Position numbers and translations under genes: made by a program. Source: Nitrospira sp. CG24B (GTDB lineage Bacteria > Nitrospirota > Nitrospiria > Nitrospirales > Nitrospiraceae). Taken from it: DNA of 64,000 nucleotides. Below, in pieces: positions 17,263 through 26,916 of the stretch. Every line of letters begins with the position of its first letter. Within the stretch, counting starts at the first letter, position 1. Location: the NCBI GenBank assembly GCA_002869845.2, contig NEWS02000002.1:1-64000 (forward strand). The letters run 5' to 3'. The notes below the pieces were generated by a model. The model was not told the origin of the DNA. It worked only from the letters and a program-made list of their open reading frames with translations, and made no database searches.

Positions 17263-17737
17263 GTCTAACTCCAAGTGCAACACTCTCAAGGGGGCGCATA
17301 ATGGCTCGGCCTTCGGGACCTTGGTGGAGCGGACGATACATCTAGTTCTGCTGGCCAACATGGACGGGACGGATGCGCGAAGTGCTAGGGATTCACGAAA
17401 AAACTCCGGCATGTGCCTGCACTATTGTGCAAGACGCTGACCTATGATCAGGGGAAAGAAATGGCCGAGCACGAGCAGTTAGCCCAGCGACTCTCGCTTC
17501 AGATCTTCTTTGCCGATCCTCATGCGCCGTGACAACGCGGCACCAACGAGAATACGAATGGCCTGCTGCGCCAGTACTTGCCCAAGGGCACGGACTTGTC
17601 GGGCTACAGCCAGCGCGAACTGAACGCCATCGCCCATCGGTTGAACACGCGCCCGCGGAAATGTCTCGACTTTGCCACGCCCCTGGAAGTCTATGCGCAC
17701 CTGCGCTCTCATTCACCCGTTGCACTTGGAACTTGAA
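17263..17737 (+). mobile_element. Internally deleted IS30-family element
   Basis: Bounded by imperfect inverted repeats sharing TCCAAGTGCAAC: left GTCTAACTCCAAGTGCAAC at 17263-17281, right GTTGCACTTGGAACTTGAA at 17719-17737 (15 of 19 match). Inside is only the C-terminal half of an IS30 transposase; the N-terminal HTH half is missing right after the left repeat. With both ends kept it could still be moved in trans, like a MITE, but it is not autonomous. Confidence 0.65.
17281..17736 (+). pseudogene. IS30 transposase fragment (5' deleted, frameshift, nonsense)
   Basis: Recognisable IS30 catalytic-domain sequence: LKGAHNGSAFGTLVERTIHLVLLANMDG, then in another frame KKLRHVPALLCKTLTYDQGK followed by EMAEHEQLAQRLSLQIFFAD, then PHAP*QRGTNENTNGLLRQY continuing LPKGTDLSGYSQRELNAIAHRLNTRPRK to FATPLEVYAHL. 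A frameshift lies near 17385. TGA at 17529-17531 replaces the Trp of the family motif PWQRGTNENTNG. The first ~200 codons are absent. Not functional. Confidence 0.8.
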
Positions 17738-18125
17738 ACCGCCATCATTAAAAAATACGGATAGGAACGGTTGGGCTCAGTAGCCAAACTGCATTTCAAA
17801 ACGACGCAGGCCGTGCTGGCGGGACTGGCTTAAACCAATTGACTATTCTTTGTGCGATCGCAGTGAATGAATCTCATCGTTGTCCTGGCTACAGGTTCAG
17901 TCGAAATCTAGCCTGCCTCTATTTTTCTGCTCGAACTGAACTGTCTAGCTCGCCTCTTCCTCGCCACACGCGAAGCGCTCTTTCTTTCGGACGAGAGCTG
18001 CTCAGCGAGCCGGCAAATAGGTCTGCCGCGCACCACAAAATGTTTGATTCCAAGACGTGACCCACTAAGCTTTTCTCACTTTCCTGTTTTTACTTTCTCC
18101 GTTGTAGTTGTTCACACCACGTTGA
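17738..18125. other. Gene-free stretch after the IS30 relic
   Basis: About 390 nt with no supportable gene. Near 17790-17833 a frame reads GSVAKLHFKTTQAVLAGLA and stops, which may be the tail of another decayed gene, but I do not recognise it. The rest shows no coding pattern on either strand. Confidence 0.4.
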
Positions 18126-18377
18126 TCAACGAAGCTCATCCCCTGAGCACGGCGATTGGCCTTTCTTGCGACGCATCAGGCGACGAAAGGCTGGGAAGTC
18201 CGCTCGCTCACGTCGCTCTTCAAAAAACTGAACCGTGCTCATGGCTGTGAGTTTTTCCGCCACCGCCGTGGCAATAAACTGATTGACACTCACCCCTTCC
18301 TGTTCAGCTAAGACTTCAACCGCAGCCTTGACCGAGCGTGGCAACCGGAGCGGATAGGTCTTCGATCCTGTTATCAT
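18126..18377 (-). CDS. RHH/HicB-like antitoxin of a PIN-toxin module
   Basis: 83 aa: LRLPRSVKAAVEVLAEQEGVSVNQFIATAVAEKLTAM is the ribbon-helix-helix pattern (strand, then helices with VSVNQFI), followed by FFEERRERADFPAFRRLMRRK, a charged toxin-binding tail. It should dimerise, bind the operator and neutralise the PIN nuclease. Its ATG overlaps the toxin stop by 4 nt (18374-18377). Here the toxin gene comes first, opposite to most type II systems. A paralogous module is at 32199-32821. Confidence 0.8.
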   Translation of the reverse strand: MITGSKTYPLRLPRSVKAAVEVLAEQEGVSVNQFIATAVAEKLTAMSTVQFFEERRERADFPAFRRLMRRKKGQSPCSGDELR

Positions 18378-18790
18378 GATATCCTCCTGAGCGCGTCGCG
18401 CGGCTGAAGCACTTCTACACCGAATTCTCCTGGCACTGCGCCATAGTCTCGAATATTGAACGTCACAATGGCATCGGCACGACCATTGACCGCCGCTTCC
18501 AACACCATTTCATCCGACGGATCTCGCAGTTTAGGTCGCCAGAGAAAATGTGTCACCACAGGCTCAACCATGGCCGCCACCGCATCGAGAAATATTCTGA
18601 CGTCGGCTTCGTCGAGGCCCGCGGCGACGCGATGTTCTTTAGCGCTGCACGTAGCCTCATATTCAAACACGAGTGGGACATTCGCCAGCAACGTCACCGT
18701 TTTCTCCATAGCAGCCATCAGGATTGCCGCTGAAGCCCCTGAAGGACTTCGCATCGCCGCAACAACATCGGTGTCCAAAACCAATCTCAC
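18374..18790 (-). CDS. PIN-domain toxin (VapC-like ribonuclease)
   Basis: 138 aa. The N-terminal MRLVLDTDVVAAMRSPSGAS carries the first catalytic Asp; VPLVFEYEATC gives the mid acidic residue; LRDPSDEMVLEAAVNGRADAIVTFNIRDYG supplies the remaining acidic cluster, as in the 'putative toxin component, PIN family' subgroup. Expected to be an Mg-dependent RNase held in check by the RHH protein encoded just downstream. All expected acidic residues look present, so the module may be functional. Confidence 0.82.
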   Translation of the reverse strand: MRLVLDTDVVAAMRSPSGASAAILMAAMEKTVTLLANVPLVFEYEATCSAKEHRVAAGLDEADVRIFLDAVAAMVEPVVTHFLWRPKLRDPSDEMVLEAAVNGRADAIVTFNIRDYGAVPGEFGVEVLQPRDALRRIS

Positions 18791-19093
18791 AGTCTATGCC
18801 TATCATATCTCCGGCAATATCACAATGTATCGTGATTTCATGAAGAGAACGCGCTCCCATTCGCCTCGAAGATATACCCTGCCTCATGCGGTACAACGAT
18901 TTTTCCCATTACATAACGTGCCGGGAAACATGATCGCTTGCATGGGACATTGTTCATTGCCTGGGCGTTATCCTGGTGAGGTGGACTCCGAAACATGGCG
19001 TGGCAAATCCGATCAACCCGTGACACCACCGTATCCAGGAGAGCTGTTCCTGCAGAAAGGCCGCGGCAAGACCCGTTCACCTGGATGAAGCTT
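18791..19093. other. Intergenic region upstream of the PIN module
   Basis: About 300 nt, no supported gene. It should contain the promoter and operator of the toxin-antitoxin module, but I could not single out a clear site. Confidence 0.4.
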
Positions 19094-19246
19094 TCAGTTC
19101 CCCTTCCCAATGCTGACGCCTCGAACTTCATACCCCTGGGATGATGTCGATGTCCTACACATCGGCTGGCTGCTGAGTTGGTCCATGAGGAATTCGGCTA
19201 GCCCTCCGGTTCGTCCTGCACTACCTTCTCCAGCATAGCTGGCCAT
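19094..19246 (-). CDS. Putative 50-aa small protein
   Basis: It begins MASYAGEGSAGRTGGLAEFL, continues MDQLSSQPMCRTSTSSQGYE and ends VRGVSIGKGN. The ATG at 19246 follows AAGGAGG with good spacing, one of the best ribosome-binding sites in the window. Gly/Ser/Thr-rich with one Cys; no TM segment. No family recognised. It could be a genuine small protein or a peptide precursor; no modification enzymes are nearby. Confidence 0.4.
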   Translation of the reverse strand: MASYAGEGSAGRTGGLAEFLMDQLSSQPMCRTSTSSQGYEVRGVSIGKGN

Positions 19247-19554
19247 CGCTCCCACCTCCTTGCTGTGTAAACCGAGCACTGCGTGATCAGAAGTTGCTAC
19301 AAGCATCTTCTGGCAACGACCCTGCCTGGCTCGGCAAGATGATTGATATGTCTGATTATCAGGGTTGTGTAGGCGATGCGTGCCGCAAGACGGAGGCGTG
19401 ACCTGTAACTGATTGAGTCTCTCTGTATCAGATCAGTTACGAGAAGACAGTACTGCCTTGCCGGCACTGACTCATTGTAGACGATTATGAAAAGAGGGGG
19501 GTGATCAGGTAACTATCGAGCCGCTCCTGACAGATATTTTTCTCATCCACCAAA
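19247..19554. other. Intergenic region with inverted repeat
   Basis: About 300 nt. Contains a perfect 9-bp inverted repeat GTAACTGAT (19405-19413) and ATCAGTTAC (19432-19440), separated by 18 nt and without a T tract. Otherwise nothing recognisable. Confidence 0.4.
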
Positions 19555-20328
19555 TCAAACCGATTCCCCGAGTTCGAGTTCCGACGGCTTATTCCCTGGC
19601 GAGGACGGCTTTTCCGTGACCGGCTCTCCCTCCCAATACAGCATTCGCCGGCAGTAGGGGCAGATCTGTAGATCATCGGAGCGTTTGACTTGCGCAATAA
19701 GCTGAGGCGGAATCTGGAGACGACACCCAGCGCACATCCCATCGCGCACCGCCGCCAGTGGTTGATCCTTCCGCGAGGCCTTGACCTGGTTATACCGATC
19801 GAGCAGAGCCTTCTCAATCCGCCCGGCAGCCTCTCGATGGCGGAGTTCGAGTTGCGCCAATTCTGTCGCCAGCTCCTTATCCCGTGCGTCCAGTCCCTGC
19901 TTCTCCCCGGTAAACACTTTCTCCAGCGTGGTCTTCTTCTCCTGAAGCTCTTGGATGGTCTTCTGAAGTTGATCGACCTTGTCCATCGCCAAGAGAATTC
20001 TCTCTTCAAAGTCTCCCCGCTTCTTATTCGCCAACTCGACTTCGAATAAATGCGCCTGATACTCTTTGTTGGTCTTCAGGCTCGCCGCGTGCGATTTCAT
20101 CTTCTCGGTGTGCGTTTCATGAGCTTCGAGATCTTTTTCGTGAGCGCGCCGTTCTTTGATGGCAGCCTCACTGGCGGCTTTCGTGTCATTCAGGAGCTGG
20201 GTTGCTTCTCGAAGAGGTGCTTCCGCAGTGTCGAGACGGTCGGGAATTTTTCGGCGGATCTCATTGATCTCCGTGATCCGGAGATCGAGCTTTTGCAAGT
20301 CAATGAGCGGGGACAGCTTTTGGTTCAA
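19555..20328 (-). CDS. Coiled-coil protein with C4-type zinc ribbon
   Basis: 257 aa, started at a TTG (20328) preceded by GGAAAGG; the track start at 20373 would run back close to a tRNA. Residues ~1-175 form a long coiled coil (LDLRITEINEIRRKIPDRLD, then EFERILL-type heptads and LQKTIQELQEKKTTLEKV). The C-terminal zinc ribbon is MCAGCRLQIPPQLIAQVKRSDDLQICPYCRRMLYW (two CxxC). This is the zf-RING_7 / CT398-like family found near rpoD and dnaG in many bacteria, thought to bind nucleic acid or act in RNA/flagellar contexts; exact role unsettled. Confidence 0.8.
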   Translation of the reverse strand: MNQKLSPLIDLQKLDLRITEINEIRRKIPDRLDTAEAPLREATQLLNDTKAASEAAIKERRAHEKDLEAHETHTEKMKSHAASLKTNKEYQAHLFEVELANKKRGDFEERILLAMDKVDQLQKTIQELQEKKTTLEKVFTGEKQGLDARDKELATELAQLELRHREAAGRIEKALLDRYNQVKASRKDQPLAAVRDGMCAGCRLQIPPQLIAQVKRSDDLQICPYCRRMLYWEGEPVTEKPSSPGNKPSELELGESV

Positions 20329-20383
20329 CGTATCCTTTCCAGCAATGCTGATGCACCGACATGGGTCAGGCACCGGTCCCGAC

Positions 20384-20460
20384 TGGTGGGCCCACTAGGA
20401 CTTGAACCTAGGACCAGCTGATTATGAGTCAGCCGCTCTAACCACCTGAGCTATGGGCCC
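20384..20460 (-). tRNA. tRNA with CAU anticodon (Ile2 or elongator Met)
   Basis: 77 nt with encoded CCA. Acceptor GGGCCCA/TGGGCCC, D-arm AGCTCAGGTGGTTAGAGC, anticodon stem GCTGA/TCAGC with loop CTCATAA (anticodon CAT), T-arm CCTAGGTTCAAGTCCTAGT. The G-rich acceptor and GTTCAAGTCC resemble tRNA-Ile2, whose C34 is changed to lysidine by TilS, but elongator Met has the same loop, so the identity is left open. Confidence 0.9.
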
Positions 20461-20617
20461 GATCGGAATGGTTCGGACTCAGGCTGATGTCTGGTTGGGC
20501 CAATCATTCCTCACGGCTTCTGTCAGCCTCAGCCTCAACAGGTGTCGCCACCCGAACCGTGATTTTAGGCCGCCGCTTCGAGTAGAGTCAATTCACGCTG
20601 CCGTATCACTCTGCAAG

Positions 20618-22432
20618 CTAGACGCTCTCGACAAAACTCCTCAGCTTTTTACTGCGGCTCGGATGTCGCAATTTCCTCAGGGCCTTGGCTTCAATTTGCC
20701 TAATGCGCTCGCGCGTCACTTCGAAGTCCTGTCCGACTTCTTCCAGGGTATGGTCCGTCGCCTCTCCAATGCCGAACCGCTTGCGCAGCACCTTCTCCTC
20801 GCGAGGCGTCAAGGTCTCCAAGGCGCTGTTGATCTGCCGCTGCAAGTCGTAGCGAATGGCCGCTTCCAGCGGAGACACGGCTTTCTTGTCTTCGATAAAA
20901 TCGCCCAGATGGCTGTCTTCCTCTTCACCGATCGGCGTTTCGAGCGAGATGGGCTCGCGGGCAATCTTCAGAATCTTCCGAACCTTGTCCAACGGAAGAT
21001 CCATACGCTCGGCAATCTCTTCGGGAAGCGGCTCACGACCCAGCTTCTGCACAAGATGCCTGGAGGTTCGAATGAGCTTATTGATCGTTTCGATCATGTG
21101 CACCGGGATCCGGATCGTTCGTGCTTGATCCGCAATCGCTCGGGTGATTGCCTGCCGAATCCACCACGTGGCATAGGTGCTGAACTTGTACCCACGCTTA
21201 TACTCGAACTTGTCCACCGCCTTCATCAGCCCAATGTTGCCTTCCTGAATCAGATCGAGGAACTGCAGACCGCGGTTCGTGTATTTTTTGGCGATACTGA
21301 CCACAAGCCGCAAATTCGCCTCAACCAGCTCCGCCTTCCCTCGTTTGACCTTTTCTTCGGCAATATCCAGATGCTTGACGGCATCCTTGATCTCTTCAGC
21401 CGGAACCAGCGCCTCTTCCGTTTCCAACTGGCGAATCTTCGCTTTGGCGTTTTGATAGACCTTCCGAATCTCCACCAGCGCTTCTTCTGACACTCCGGTC
21501 TTTCGCTTGACCGCCAAGAAGTCCGGCCGGCTCCGGCACATCTTCCTCAGCAGTTCGGCACCTGCCTCTCCCCCCACGCCGATCCGCCGTTGGCAGCTGA
21601 TCGCTTCCCGTTCGGCAACCCGGATCTGCACCGCCAGATCGCGGACACGCTGTACCATTCGATCCTTCAGCACACCATGGAGGTTGACGGATTCAATTTT
21701 GTCCACCACTTGCTGGCGGATCGCTTCGAACTGCTTCTTGAACTTCTTCTGCTTGACCGGATCACTGCCGAGATGCTTGCCTTTTTCGGCCAAGGCCTTC
21801 AGCACAAGCGACACTTTCCGCACGGCATTGAGCGACTCGAGGGTCTTGACCCGCAACTCCTCGTAATCCCGTTCCACCGGTGGCTGGTCTTCTTCAAACT
21901 CCTCTTCGGTCTCCTGGATCGGCACAATCTCACGCACGTCGATCTTGGCGTTCTTGAGCTGATCCCGGAGAGCCAGGACGAACTCGATGGTCATCGGCAT
22001 GCCGTAGATCACCGACGCGATATCTTTTTTCCCCTCTTCAATCCGTTTGGCGATTTCGATCTCGCCTTCGCGGCTGAGGAGAGCCACACTCCCCATTTCC
22101 TTGAGATAGAGCCGCACGGGATCGTCGGTCCGGCTGAGCGCGCCCGGCGTCAGGTCGATCGCCTTCTCGTTTTCCTCCTCGGCCTCCGACTCAGCGTCTT
22201 CCACCTCTTCGCCCGCTTCACCTTCAGATCGCTTCTGCGGCCGATCCCCATCGCCCGCCTCGACGATTTCGATATCCATTTCACCGAACATCGCCATGAT
22301 GCTACCAAACTGATCCGATGCCACAACTTCAGCAGGCAAGGTGCTATTGAGCTCGTCATACGTCAGAAAGCCTTTTTCCTTCCCGATCGTAATCAGCTTC
22401 TTCACCTCACCGAGCAACTCTTGTTTCGACAT
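20618..22432 (-). CDS. rpoD: RNA polymerase primary sigma factor RpoD (sigma-70)
   Basis: 604 aa. Region 1.1 ([20 protein letters not shown]), region 1.2 ([29 protein letters not shown]), a nonconserved insert with acidic and basic helices, region 2 ([60 protein letters not shown]), region 3 ([30 protein letters not shown]) and region 4 ([53 protein letters not shown]). All are intact, so this is the housekeeping sigma factor. It lies 2 nt after dnaG on the same strand, the classic macromolecular-synthesis arrangement. Confidence 0.98.
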   Translation of the reverse strand: MSKQELLGEVKKLITIGKEKGFLTYDELNSTLPAEVVASDQFGSIMAMFGEMDIEIVEAGDGDRPQKRSEGEAGEEVEDAESEAEEENEKAIDLTPGALSRTDDPVRLYLKEMGSVALLSREGEIEIAKRIEEGKKDIASVIYGMPMTIEFVLALRDQLKNAKIDVREIVPIQETEEEFEEDQPPVERDYEELRVKTLESLNAVRKVSLVLKALAEKGKHLGSDPVKQKKFKKQFEAIRQQVVDKIESVNLHGVLKDRMVQRVRDLAVQIRVAEREAISCQRRIGVGGEAGAELLRKMCRSRPDFLAVKRKTGVSEEALVEIRKVYQNAKAKIRQLETEEALVPAEEIKDAVKHLDIAEEKVKRGKAELVEANLRLVVSIAKKYTNRGLQFLDLIQEGNIGLMKAVDKFEYKRGYKFSTYATWWIRQAITRAIADQARTIRIPVHMIETINKLIRTSRHLVQKLGREPLPEEIAERMDLPLDKVRKILKIAREPISLETPIGEEEDSHLGDFIEDKKAVSPLEAAIRYDLQRQINSALETLTPREEKVLRKRFGIGEATDHTLEEVGQDFEVTRERIRQIEAKALRKLRHPSRSKKLRSFVESV

Positions 22433-22434
22433 GA

Positions 22435-24291
22435 CTACTCCTTCACCAATGAAACCACACCGGCGGTCGGCGTGCCGGCTTTCCGCATCCGTACCTCGTT
22501 GATCTGCATATTCAGCATACCTGCATCGTCCACACGGCCTTCGCGCTCAGCCGTTTTCAGCTTGGCAATCAGCTCTCTCAGGACCTGCTCCGATCGCTTT
22601 CGGTCCAGGCAATCTAAACAGGCCATAATGTGCGCCGGCGCGTCGTCGAAATGATCGTCACGAAGCGACAACTCCGTCGCCAGGGCGCCACACGCAGGGT
22701 CGTCCACTGACTCATCCAGCAACGACTGGACCTGAATGCGCCCGTCGCGATCCAGATGGGCTAGCGCACGCTCCGCAAGCTTGCGGCAGGCTTCGACCGA
22801 AAACTTCTCAGGCTGCAGTCGCCGTACATCGGCTGGGGACAGCGTGCCCCGCAACAGGAGGAGTATTAAGTCTCGTTCCTCGGGGATTCCCTTGAAGAGG
22901 GAGTCCCCCGACGTTCCGGCAGCAGCTGGTCGAAGTGTTCCCGGACCGGGCTTTTCTTGAGCCATGAGTGCGGGGTACCGTTCGATCAGCCGAGATTGAT
23001 TGATCCCTAGACGTTCCGCGACGAGCTTGAGACGCTCTTCCCGCTCAATCGGATGCTCGCTCTTCTGTAAAATACGCAGCACTTCATCCACACTTCGGAT
23101 CCGCCCTTCGATCGTACTCGCCTCTGTGGCCTTCAAACTATATTCCAAGGCAAAGTCCAACAGGCTAGGCGCTTGCTCTTCCAGGCGTACAAACGATTCG
23201 GGCCCGTGTTTCCGCACATAGGTGTCGGGATCGTCCCCAGACGGTAGCGTCACTACCTTGACGCCCAACCCGCTGTTCACAAACAAGTCCAACCCTCTCA
23301 ACGCCGCTCGGACACCGGCCGCATCAGGATCGAAGAGCAAGATGACCTTCGACGCGAACCGCCGGAGGGCTTGGATATGCTCAGGCGTCAAGGCCGTACC
23401 CAAGGTGGCCACCGTATGCGTCAACCCAGCCTGATGAAGCGCAATCGCATCGAAATATCCTTCGACCACAATGACCGTCTTCGTTCGTGTAATCGCTTCC
23501 CTGGCGTGATCGAGCGCAAACAGCGTCTGCCCTTTCTTGAAGAGCGGCGTATCAGGAGAGTTCAGATATTTAGGTGTCCCCTCGCCCAGTACGCGCCCGC
23601 CGAACCCCACCGTACGTTTCCGCAAATCCGTGATCGTAAACATGACACGGCCGCGGAACCGATCGTAGAACCCCGCCTTGTCGGTTCGGGCGATCACAAG
23701 CCCCGCTGACGCAACCTCGCTTTGTGAAAACCCTTTTTTGATAAGACCCTTCAACAACCCATCCCATTCGGCCGATGCCACTCCGATTCTGAACTGATCG
23801 ATCGTACGAGGAAGAAGCTCCCGGCTCGTCAAATACTCACGCGCGACAAGGCCTGCACGTTCATCACGTAAGTTCTGTTGAAACCAGGCGGCGGCGGCTT
23901 CATTCACTCGCTCAACCGTCTGGACCAGGTGGGCCTGCGGCCCAGAACGAGCAGTCGCCTCCTCAATCTCAATCCCGACCGTTCGTCCGAGGTCGCGCAC
24001 CACTTCCGGGAAAGTTCCGCCCGTGACCCGAGTCAAAAATGTGAAGACATTTCCCCCGGCCCCGCAGCCGAAGCAGTGAAAAATTTGTCGGGATGGGCTG
24101 ACCGTGAACGACGGAGTCTTTTCAAGATGGAACGGACATAAGCCCTTGAGGTTCTGTCCAGCCTTGCTCAAGGACACATGTCGATTGACAATGTCGACGA
24201 TGTCAAGACGGTCCTTAATCAAGGTAAGAGTCTCGTCTGAAATCAAGCTTCGGCCCACCAGAGTCGTAGCTCCTACGTTCCCGTCGCGCAC
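22435..24291 (-). CDS. dnaG: DNA primase
   Basis: 618 aa, normal length. CHC2 zinc finger ([20 protein letters not shown]...HCFGCG), the DnaG catalytic N-domain ([26 protein letters not shown]), Toprim motifs ([28 protein letters not shown]) and a C-terminal helicase-binding region. Makes RNA primers for replication. The track start is a GTG at 24291; a GTG at 24258 with TAGGAG upstream is an alternative and would remove 11 residues. It is transcribed directly into rpoD. Confidence 0.97.
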   Translation of the reverse strand: MRDGNVGATTLVGRSLISDETLTLIKDRLDIVDIVNRHVSLSKAGQNLKGLCPFHLEKTPSFTVSPSRQIFHCFGCGAGGNVFTFLTRVTGGTFPEVVRDLGRTVGIEIEEATARSGPQAHLVQTVERVNEAAAAWFQQNLRDERAGLVAREYLTSRELLPRTIDQFRIGVASAEWDGLLKGLIKKGFSQSEVASAGLVIARTDKAGFYDRFRGRVMFTITDLRKRTVGFGGRVLGEGTPKYLNSPDTPLFKKGQTLFALDHAREAITRTKTVIVVEGYFDAIALHQAGLTHTVATLGTALTPEHIQALRRFASKVILLFDPDAAGVRAALRGLDLFVNSGLGVKVVTLPSGDDPDTYVRKHGPESFVRLEEQAPSLLDFALEYSLKATEASTIEGRIRSVDEVLRILQKSEHPIEREERLKLVAERLGINQSRLIERYPALMAQEKPGPGTLRPAAAGTSGDSLFKGIPEERDLILLLLRGTLSPADVRRLQPEKFSVEACRKLAERALAHLDRDGRIQVQSLLDESVDDPACGALATELSLRDDHFDDAPAHIMACLDCLDRKRSEQVLRELIAKLKTAEREGRVDDAGMLNMQINEVRMRKAGTPTAGVVSLVKE

Positions 24292-24380
24292 GACCGGACG
24301 AGTCGGTTACTAAGTAATAGGAATAATTGACCGTTCAGATTAACAGACAGGTGGAAAAGCTGTCAATTCACCGAATTCCC

Positions 24381-24725
24381 TCACCCTGGAGGCCACGCCA
24401 TAGGCCGGCCACCCATCACGTGGAAATGGAGATGGAAAACGGTTTGTCCGGCATCGCGACCGGTATTCGTCACCAACCGATAGCCGGACTCCCGCAGCCC
24501 TTTCAGCGCGGCGACCTTCGTACAACTCATGAGCAAACGCGCCAGCAACGACTCATCCTCCCCCCCTACATCTTGAACGGCCGAAACATGCCGCTTGGGT
24601 ATCACCAACGTATGGACGGGCGCCTGGGGATTGATATCGTCAAACGCCACCGTGTGCTCGTCCTCTTGAACCAGCTTCACGGGAATCTTTTTTTCCACAA
24701 TCTTGCAAAAAAGACACTCACTCAT
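24381..24725 (-). CDS. HIT-family (histidine triad) nucleotide-binding protein
   Basis: 114 aa from the ATG at 24725; the longer track ORF runs into hisIE. MSECLFCKIVEKKIPVKLVQ, then EDEHTVAFDDINPQAPVHTLVIPKRHV, and the HIT active site QTVFHLHFHVMGGR. PKCI/HINT-type purine-nucleoside phosphoramidase fold. The CxxC at the N-terminus is common in bacterial HINT proteins. It follows hisIE by 10 nt and is likely the last gene of the his transcription unit, as often seen. Confidence 0.92.
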   Translation of the reverse strand: MSECLFCKIVEKKIPVKLVQEDEHTVAFDDINPQAPVHTLVIPKRHVSAVQDVGGEDESLLARLLMSCTKVAALKGLRESGYRLVTNTGRDAGQTVFHLHFHVMGGRPMAWPPG

Positions 24726-24735
24726 GGCACACCTT

Positions 24736-25401
24736 TCACCTATCTCGCAGGCCAGACTTGCCGAACCGCTTTCCCAATTCCTGAAACACTTCCTGAAGAC
24801 TGATCTCGTGATATCCCAGCACCATGAGGGTATGAAAGAGCAGATCAGCGACTTCGTACACGATCTCCTCTTTCTTGCCACCTTTGGACGCCAACAGGAC
24901 TTCTCCAGCCTCCTCCGCCACCTTCTTCAGAATCTTGTCATGCCCCCCCTCAAACAACTTCGAGGTATAGGAACCAGCCTGGGGATTGGCGCGGCGCTCC
25001 TGAATCGTCCTGAGGACACCCGTAAGAATTCCGCCATGTGCATCCTGTGGGTTGGAACGAACGACCTCGCCCTGATCATCGATTCTAGAAAAAAAACAGG
25101 CTCGCTCGCCTGTATGACAAGTCGGTCCGACTGGCTGCGCCTTCACCAGAATGGTATCTCGATCACAATCAACAAAGAGTTCCTTCACGTGCAGCGTATG
25201 ACCGGAGGTTTCGCCTTTTTCCCAGAGTTGGTTTCGAGACCGACTCCAAAAGTGCACCCTCCTTGTGGCAAAGGTCTTCGCGAGGGCCTCTTGGTTCATA
25301 TACCCGAGCATCAACACCGTCCCATCAAGCCAATCCTGAATAACGACCGGAAGCAGGCCTTGCCCATCGAGTTTCAACTGATCTGCCGATCCCTGACTCA
25401 T
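24736..25401 (-). CDS. hisI: Bifunctional HisIE (PRA-CH and PRA-PH)
   Basis: 221 aa from the ATG at 25401, 4 nt after the hisF stop. The N-terminal PRA-cyclohydrolase domain (VLMLGYMNQEALAKTF, HFWSRSRNQLWEKGETSGHT, DCDRDTILVKAQPVGPTCHTG with metal-binding Cys and Asp) is fused to a C-terminal PRA-pyrophosphohydrolase helical domain (YTSKLFEGGHDKILKKVAEE, AGEVLLASKGGKKEEIVYEVADLLFH). It carries out steps 2 and 3 of histidine synthesis. Fusion is the usual state in many bacteria. Confidence 0.95.
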   Translation of the reverse strand: MSQGSADQLKLDGQGLLPVVIQDWLDGTVLMLGYMNQEALAKTFATRRVHFWSRSRNQLWEKGETSGHTLHVKELFVDCDRDTILVKAQPVGPTCHTGERACFFSRIDDQGEVVRSNPQDAHGGILTGVLRTIQERRANPQAGSYTSKLFEGGHDKILKKVAEEAGEVLLASKGGKKEEIVYEVADLLFHTLMVLGYHEISLQEVFQELGKRFGKSGLRDR

Positions 25402-25405
25402 CGTG

Positions 25406-26185
25406 TCATGCCACTTGAGAAAGACTATCTGATCGAACAGGGACGCCACGTTCCTGTAAATAGGCTTTCGCTTGGGAGATGGTATAGGTCCGAAAATGAA
25501 AAATCGACGCGGCCAAGACCGCGTCCGCCTTCCCCGTCACAAAGCCCTGGTAGAGGTGGTCAAGCGTGCCGACTCCACCCGAGGCGATCACGGGAATCGA
25601 GACAGCCCCGGACACAGCCGCCGTCAGATCCAGATCATACCCAGTCTGCCGGCCATCCTGATCCATGCTGGTCAATAAGATTTCTCCGGCACCATACTGT
25701 CCCATCCGCGTAGCCCACTCCACCACATCAAGTCCCGTCGCCTGGCGACCGCCGTGCGTGAAAACCTCCCAGCGATCACCAACTGCGCGTTTGGCGTCAA
25801 TGGCCACAACGATGCATTGCGTCCCAAACCGCTGAGCAGCCTCTTTCACGAACTCGGGCCGTCGAACTGCCGCGGTATTGATGCTCACCTTGTCCGCCCC
25901 GGCATTCAACAAGGCCCGAATGTCGTCGAGCGTTCCCACGCCCCCACCGACCGTCACCGGCATAAATACCCGAGCAGCCGTCCGCTCCACGACATCAATG
26001 ATCGTCTTCCGGTTTTCATGCGAGGCTGTAATATCGAGAAAGCAGAGCTCGTCCGCTCCTTCGTGATCATACCCCACCGCTGCTTCAACCGGATCTCCGG
26101 CATCGCGGAGATTCACAAAGCTGACGCCCTTGACCACGCGGCCCTCTTTGACGTCCAGACAGGGAATGATGCGTTTGGTCAACAT
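25406..26185 (-). CDS. hisF: Imidazole glycerol phosphate synthase, cyclase subunit
   Basis: 259 aa TIM barrel. Catalytic Asp residues sit in [17 protein letters not shown] and [13 protein letters not shown]; phosphate-binding loops are [14 protein letters not shown] and [17 protein letters not shown]. It works with HisH: ammonia from HisH is channelled here to form IGP and AICAR. Encoded right after hisA (1 nt between stop and start). Confidence 0.97.
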   Translation of the reverse strand: MLTKRIIPCLDVKEGRVVKGVSFVNLRDAGDPVEAAVGYDHEGADELCFLDITASHENRKTIIDVVERTAARVFMPVTVGGGVGTLDDIRALLNAGADKVSINTAAVRRPEFVKEAAQRFGTQCIVVAIDAKRAVGDRWEVFTHGGRQATGLDVVEWATRMGQYGAGEILLTSMDQDGRQTGYDLDLTAAVSGAVSIPVIASGGVGTLDHLYQGFVTGKADAVLAASIFHFRTYTISQAKAYLQERGVPVRSDSLSQVA

Positions 26186-26186
26186 C

Positions 26187-26915
26187 TCAATGTGTCAGTC
26201 CAAGAGTTGTAATCGCAGCCTGTAAATCCAACTTCCCATCGTAAAGAGCTTTCCCCACGATCGCCCCCTCGATTTTCTGACCGAGTGACCGTACGGCTTG
26301 CAGATCTTCCAGACGAGTGATCCCTCCCGAGGCAATCACCGGAAACGAAGAGCATTCGACGACTTCTTTCAATGCGGGAATATTGGGTCCATTCAGCATG
26401 CCATCACGCGCGATATCCGTATACACCACGGCGGCAATCGCGCAGCCTGACAGCTCCTTCAACAAATCGATCGCTTGCACATCGGATATCGCTGTCCAGC
26501 CTTTTACAGCTATTCGACCATCACGAGCGTCGAGCCCAAGTATGATCCGCTGCGGAAACTCCTGGCAGGCCCGTTCGAGAAATACGCGATCAGTGATCGC
26601 AGCGGTGCCGAGCACAACACGCGACACTCCAGCATTGAGATACCGGCGGACCGTGTCAATTGTCCTGATGCCGCCGCCGACTTGAACTTTGACGCGAACC
26701 GCTTTCATGACGGACTCGATGTGGGGCAGATTCTTGGGCTCGCCGTCGACCGCGCCGTTTAAATCCACGACGTGAATCAGACCGGCTCCCTGTTGTTGCC
26801 ACCTACTGGCAACCTCCGTCACATCGTCAGAATAGACCGTTTCCGCCGCCATATCGCCTTGGCGTAACCGCACACAACGCCCATCTTTCAGATCAATGGC
26901 AGGAATAACCAGCAC
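26187..26915 (-). CDS. hisA: ProFAR isomerase
   Basis: 242 aa TIM barrel. [19 protein letters not shown] (catalytic Asp 8), [43 protein letters not shown] (second Asp) and [15 protein letters not shown]. Amadori isomerisation of ProFAR to PRFAR in histidine synthesis. It lies between a lipoprotein gene and hisF. Confidence 0.97.
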   Translation of the reverse strand: MLVIPAIDLKDGRCVRLRQGDMAAETVYSDDVTEVASRWQQQGAGLIHVVDLNGAVDGEPKNLPHIESVMKAVRVKVQVGGGIRTIDTVRRYLNAGVSRVVLGTAAITDRVFLERACQEFPQRIILGLDARDGRIAVKGWTAISDVQAIDLLKELSGCAIAAVVYTDIARDGMLNGPNIPALKEVVECSSFPVIASGGITRLEDLQAVRSLGQKIEGAIVGKALYDGKLDLQAAITTLGLTH

Positions 26916-26916
26916 C

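Noticed and set aside
18830-19090. Possible small RNA or gene upstream of the PIN module
   Set aside because: No structure or ORF stands out.
20453-21490. 345-aa plus ORF opposite rpoD
   Set aside because: Antisense shadow of rpoD.
21590-22654. 354-aa plus ORF opposite rpoD/dnaG
   Set aside because: Antisense to rpoD and dnaG; translation has no domain and follows codon bias of the sense genes.
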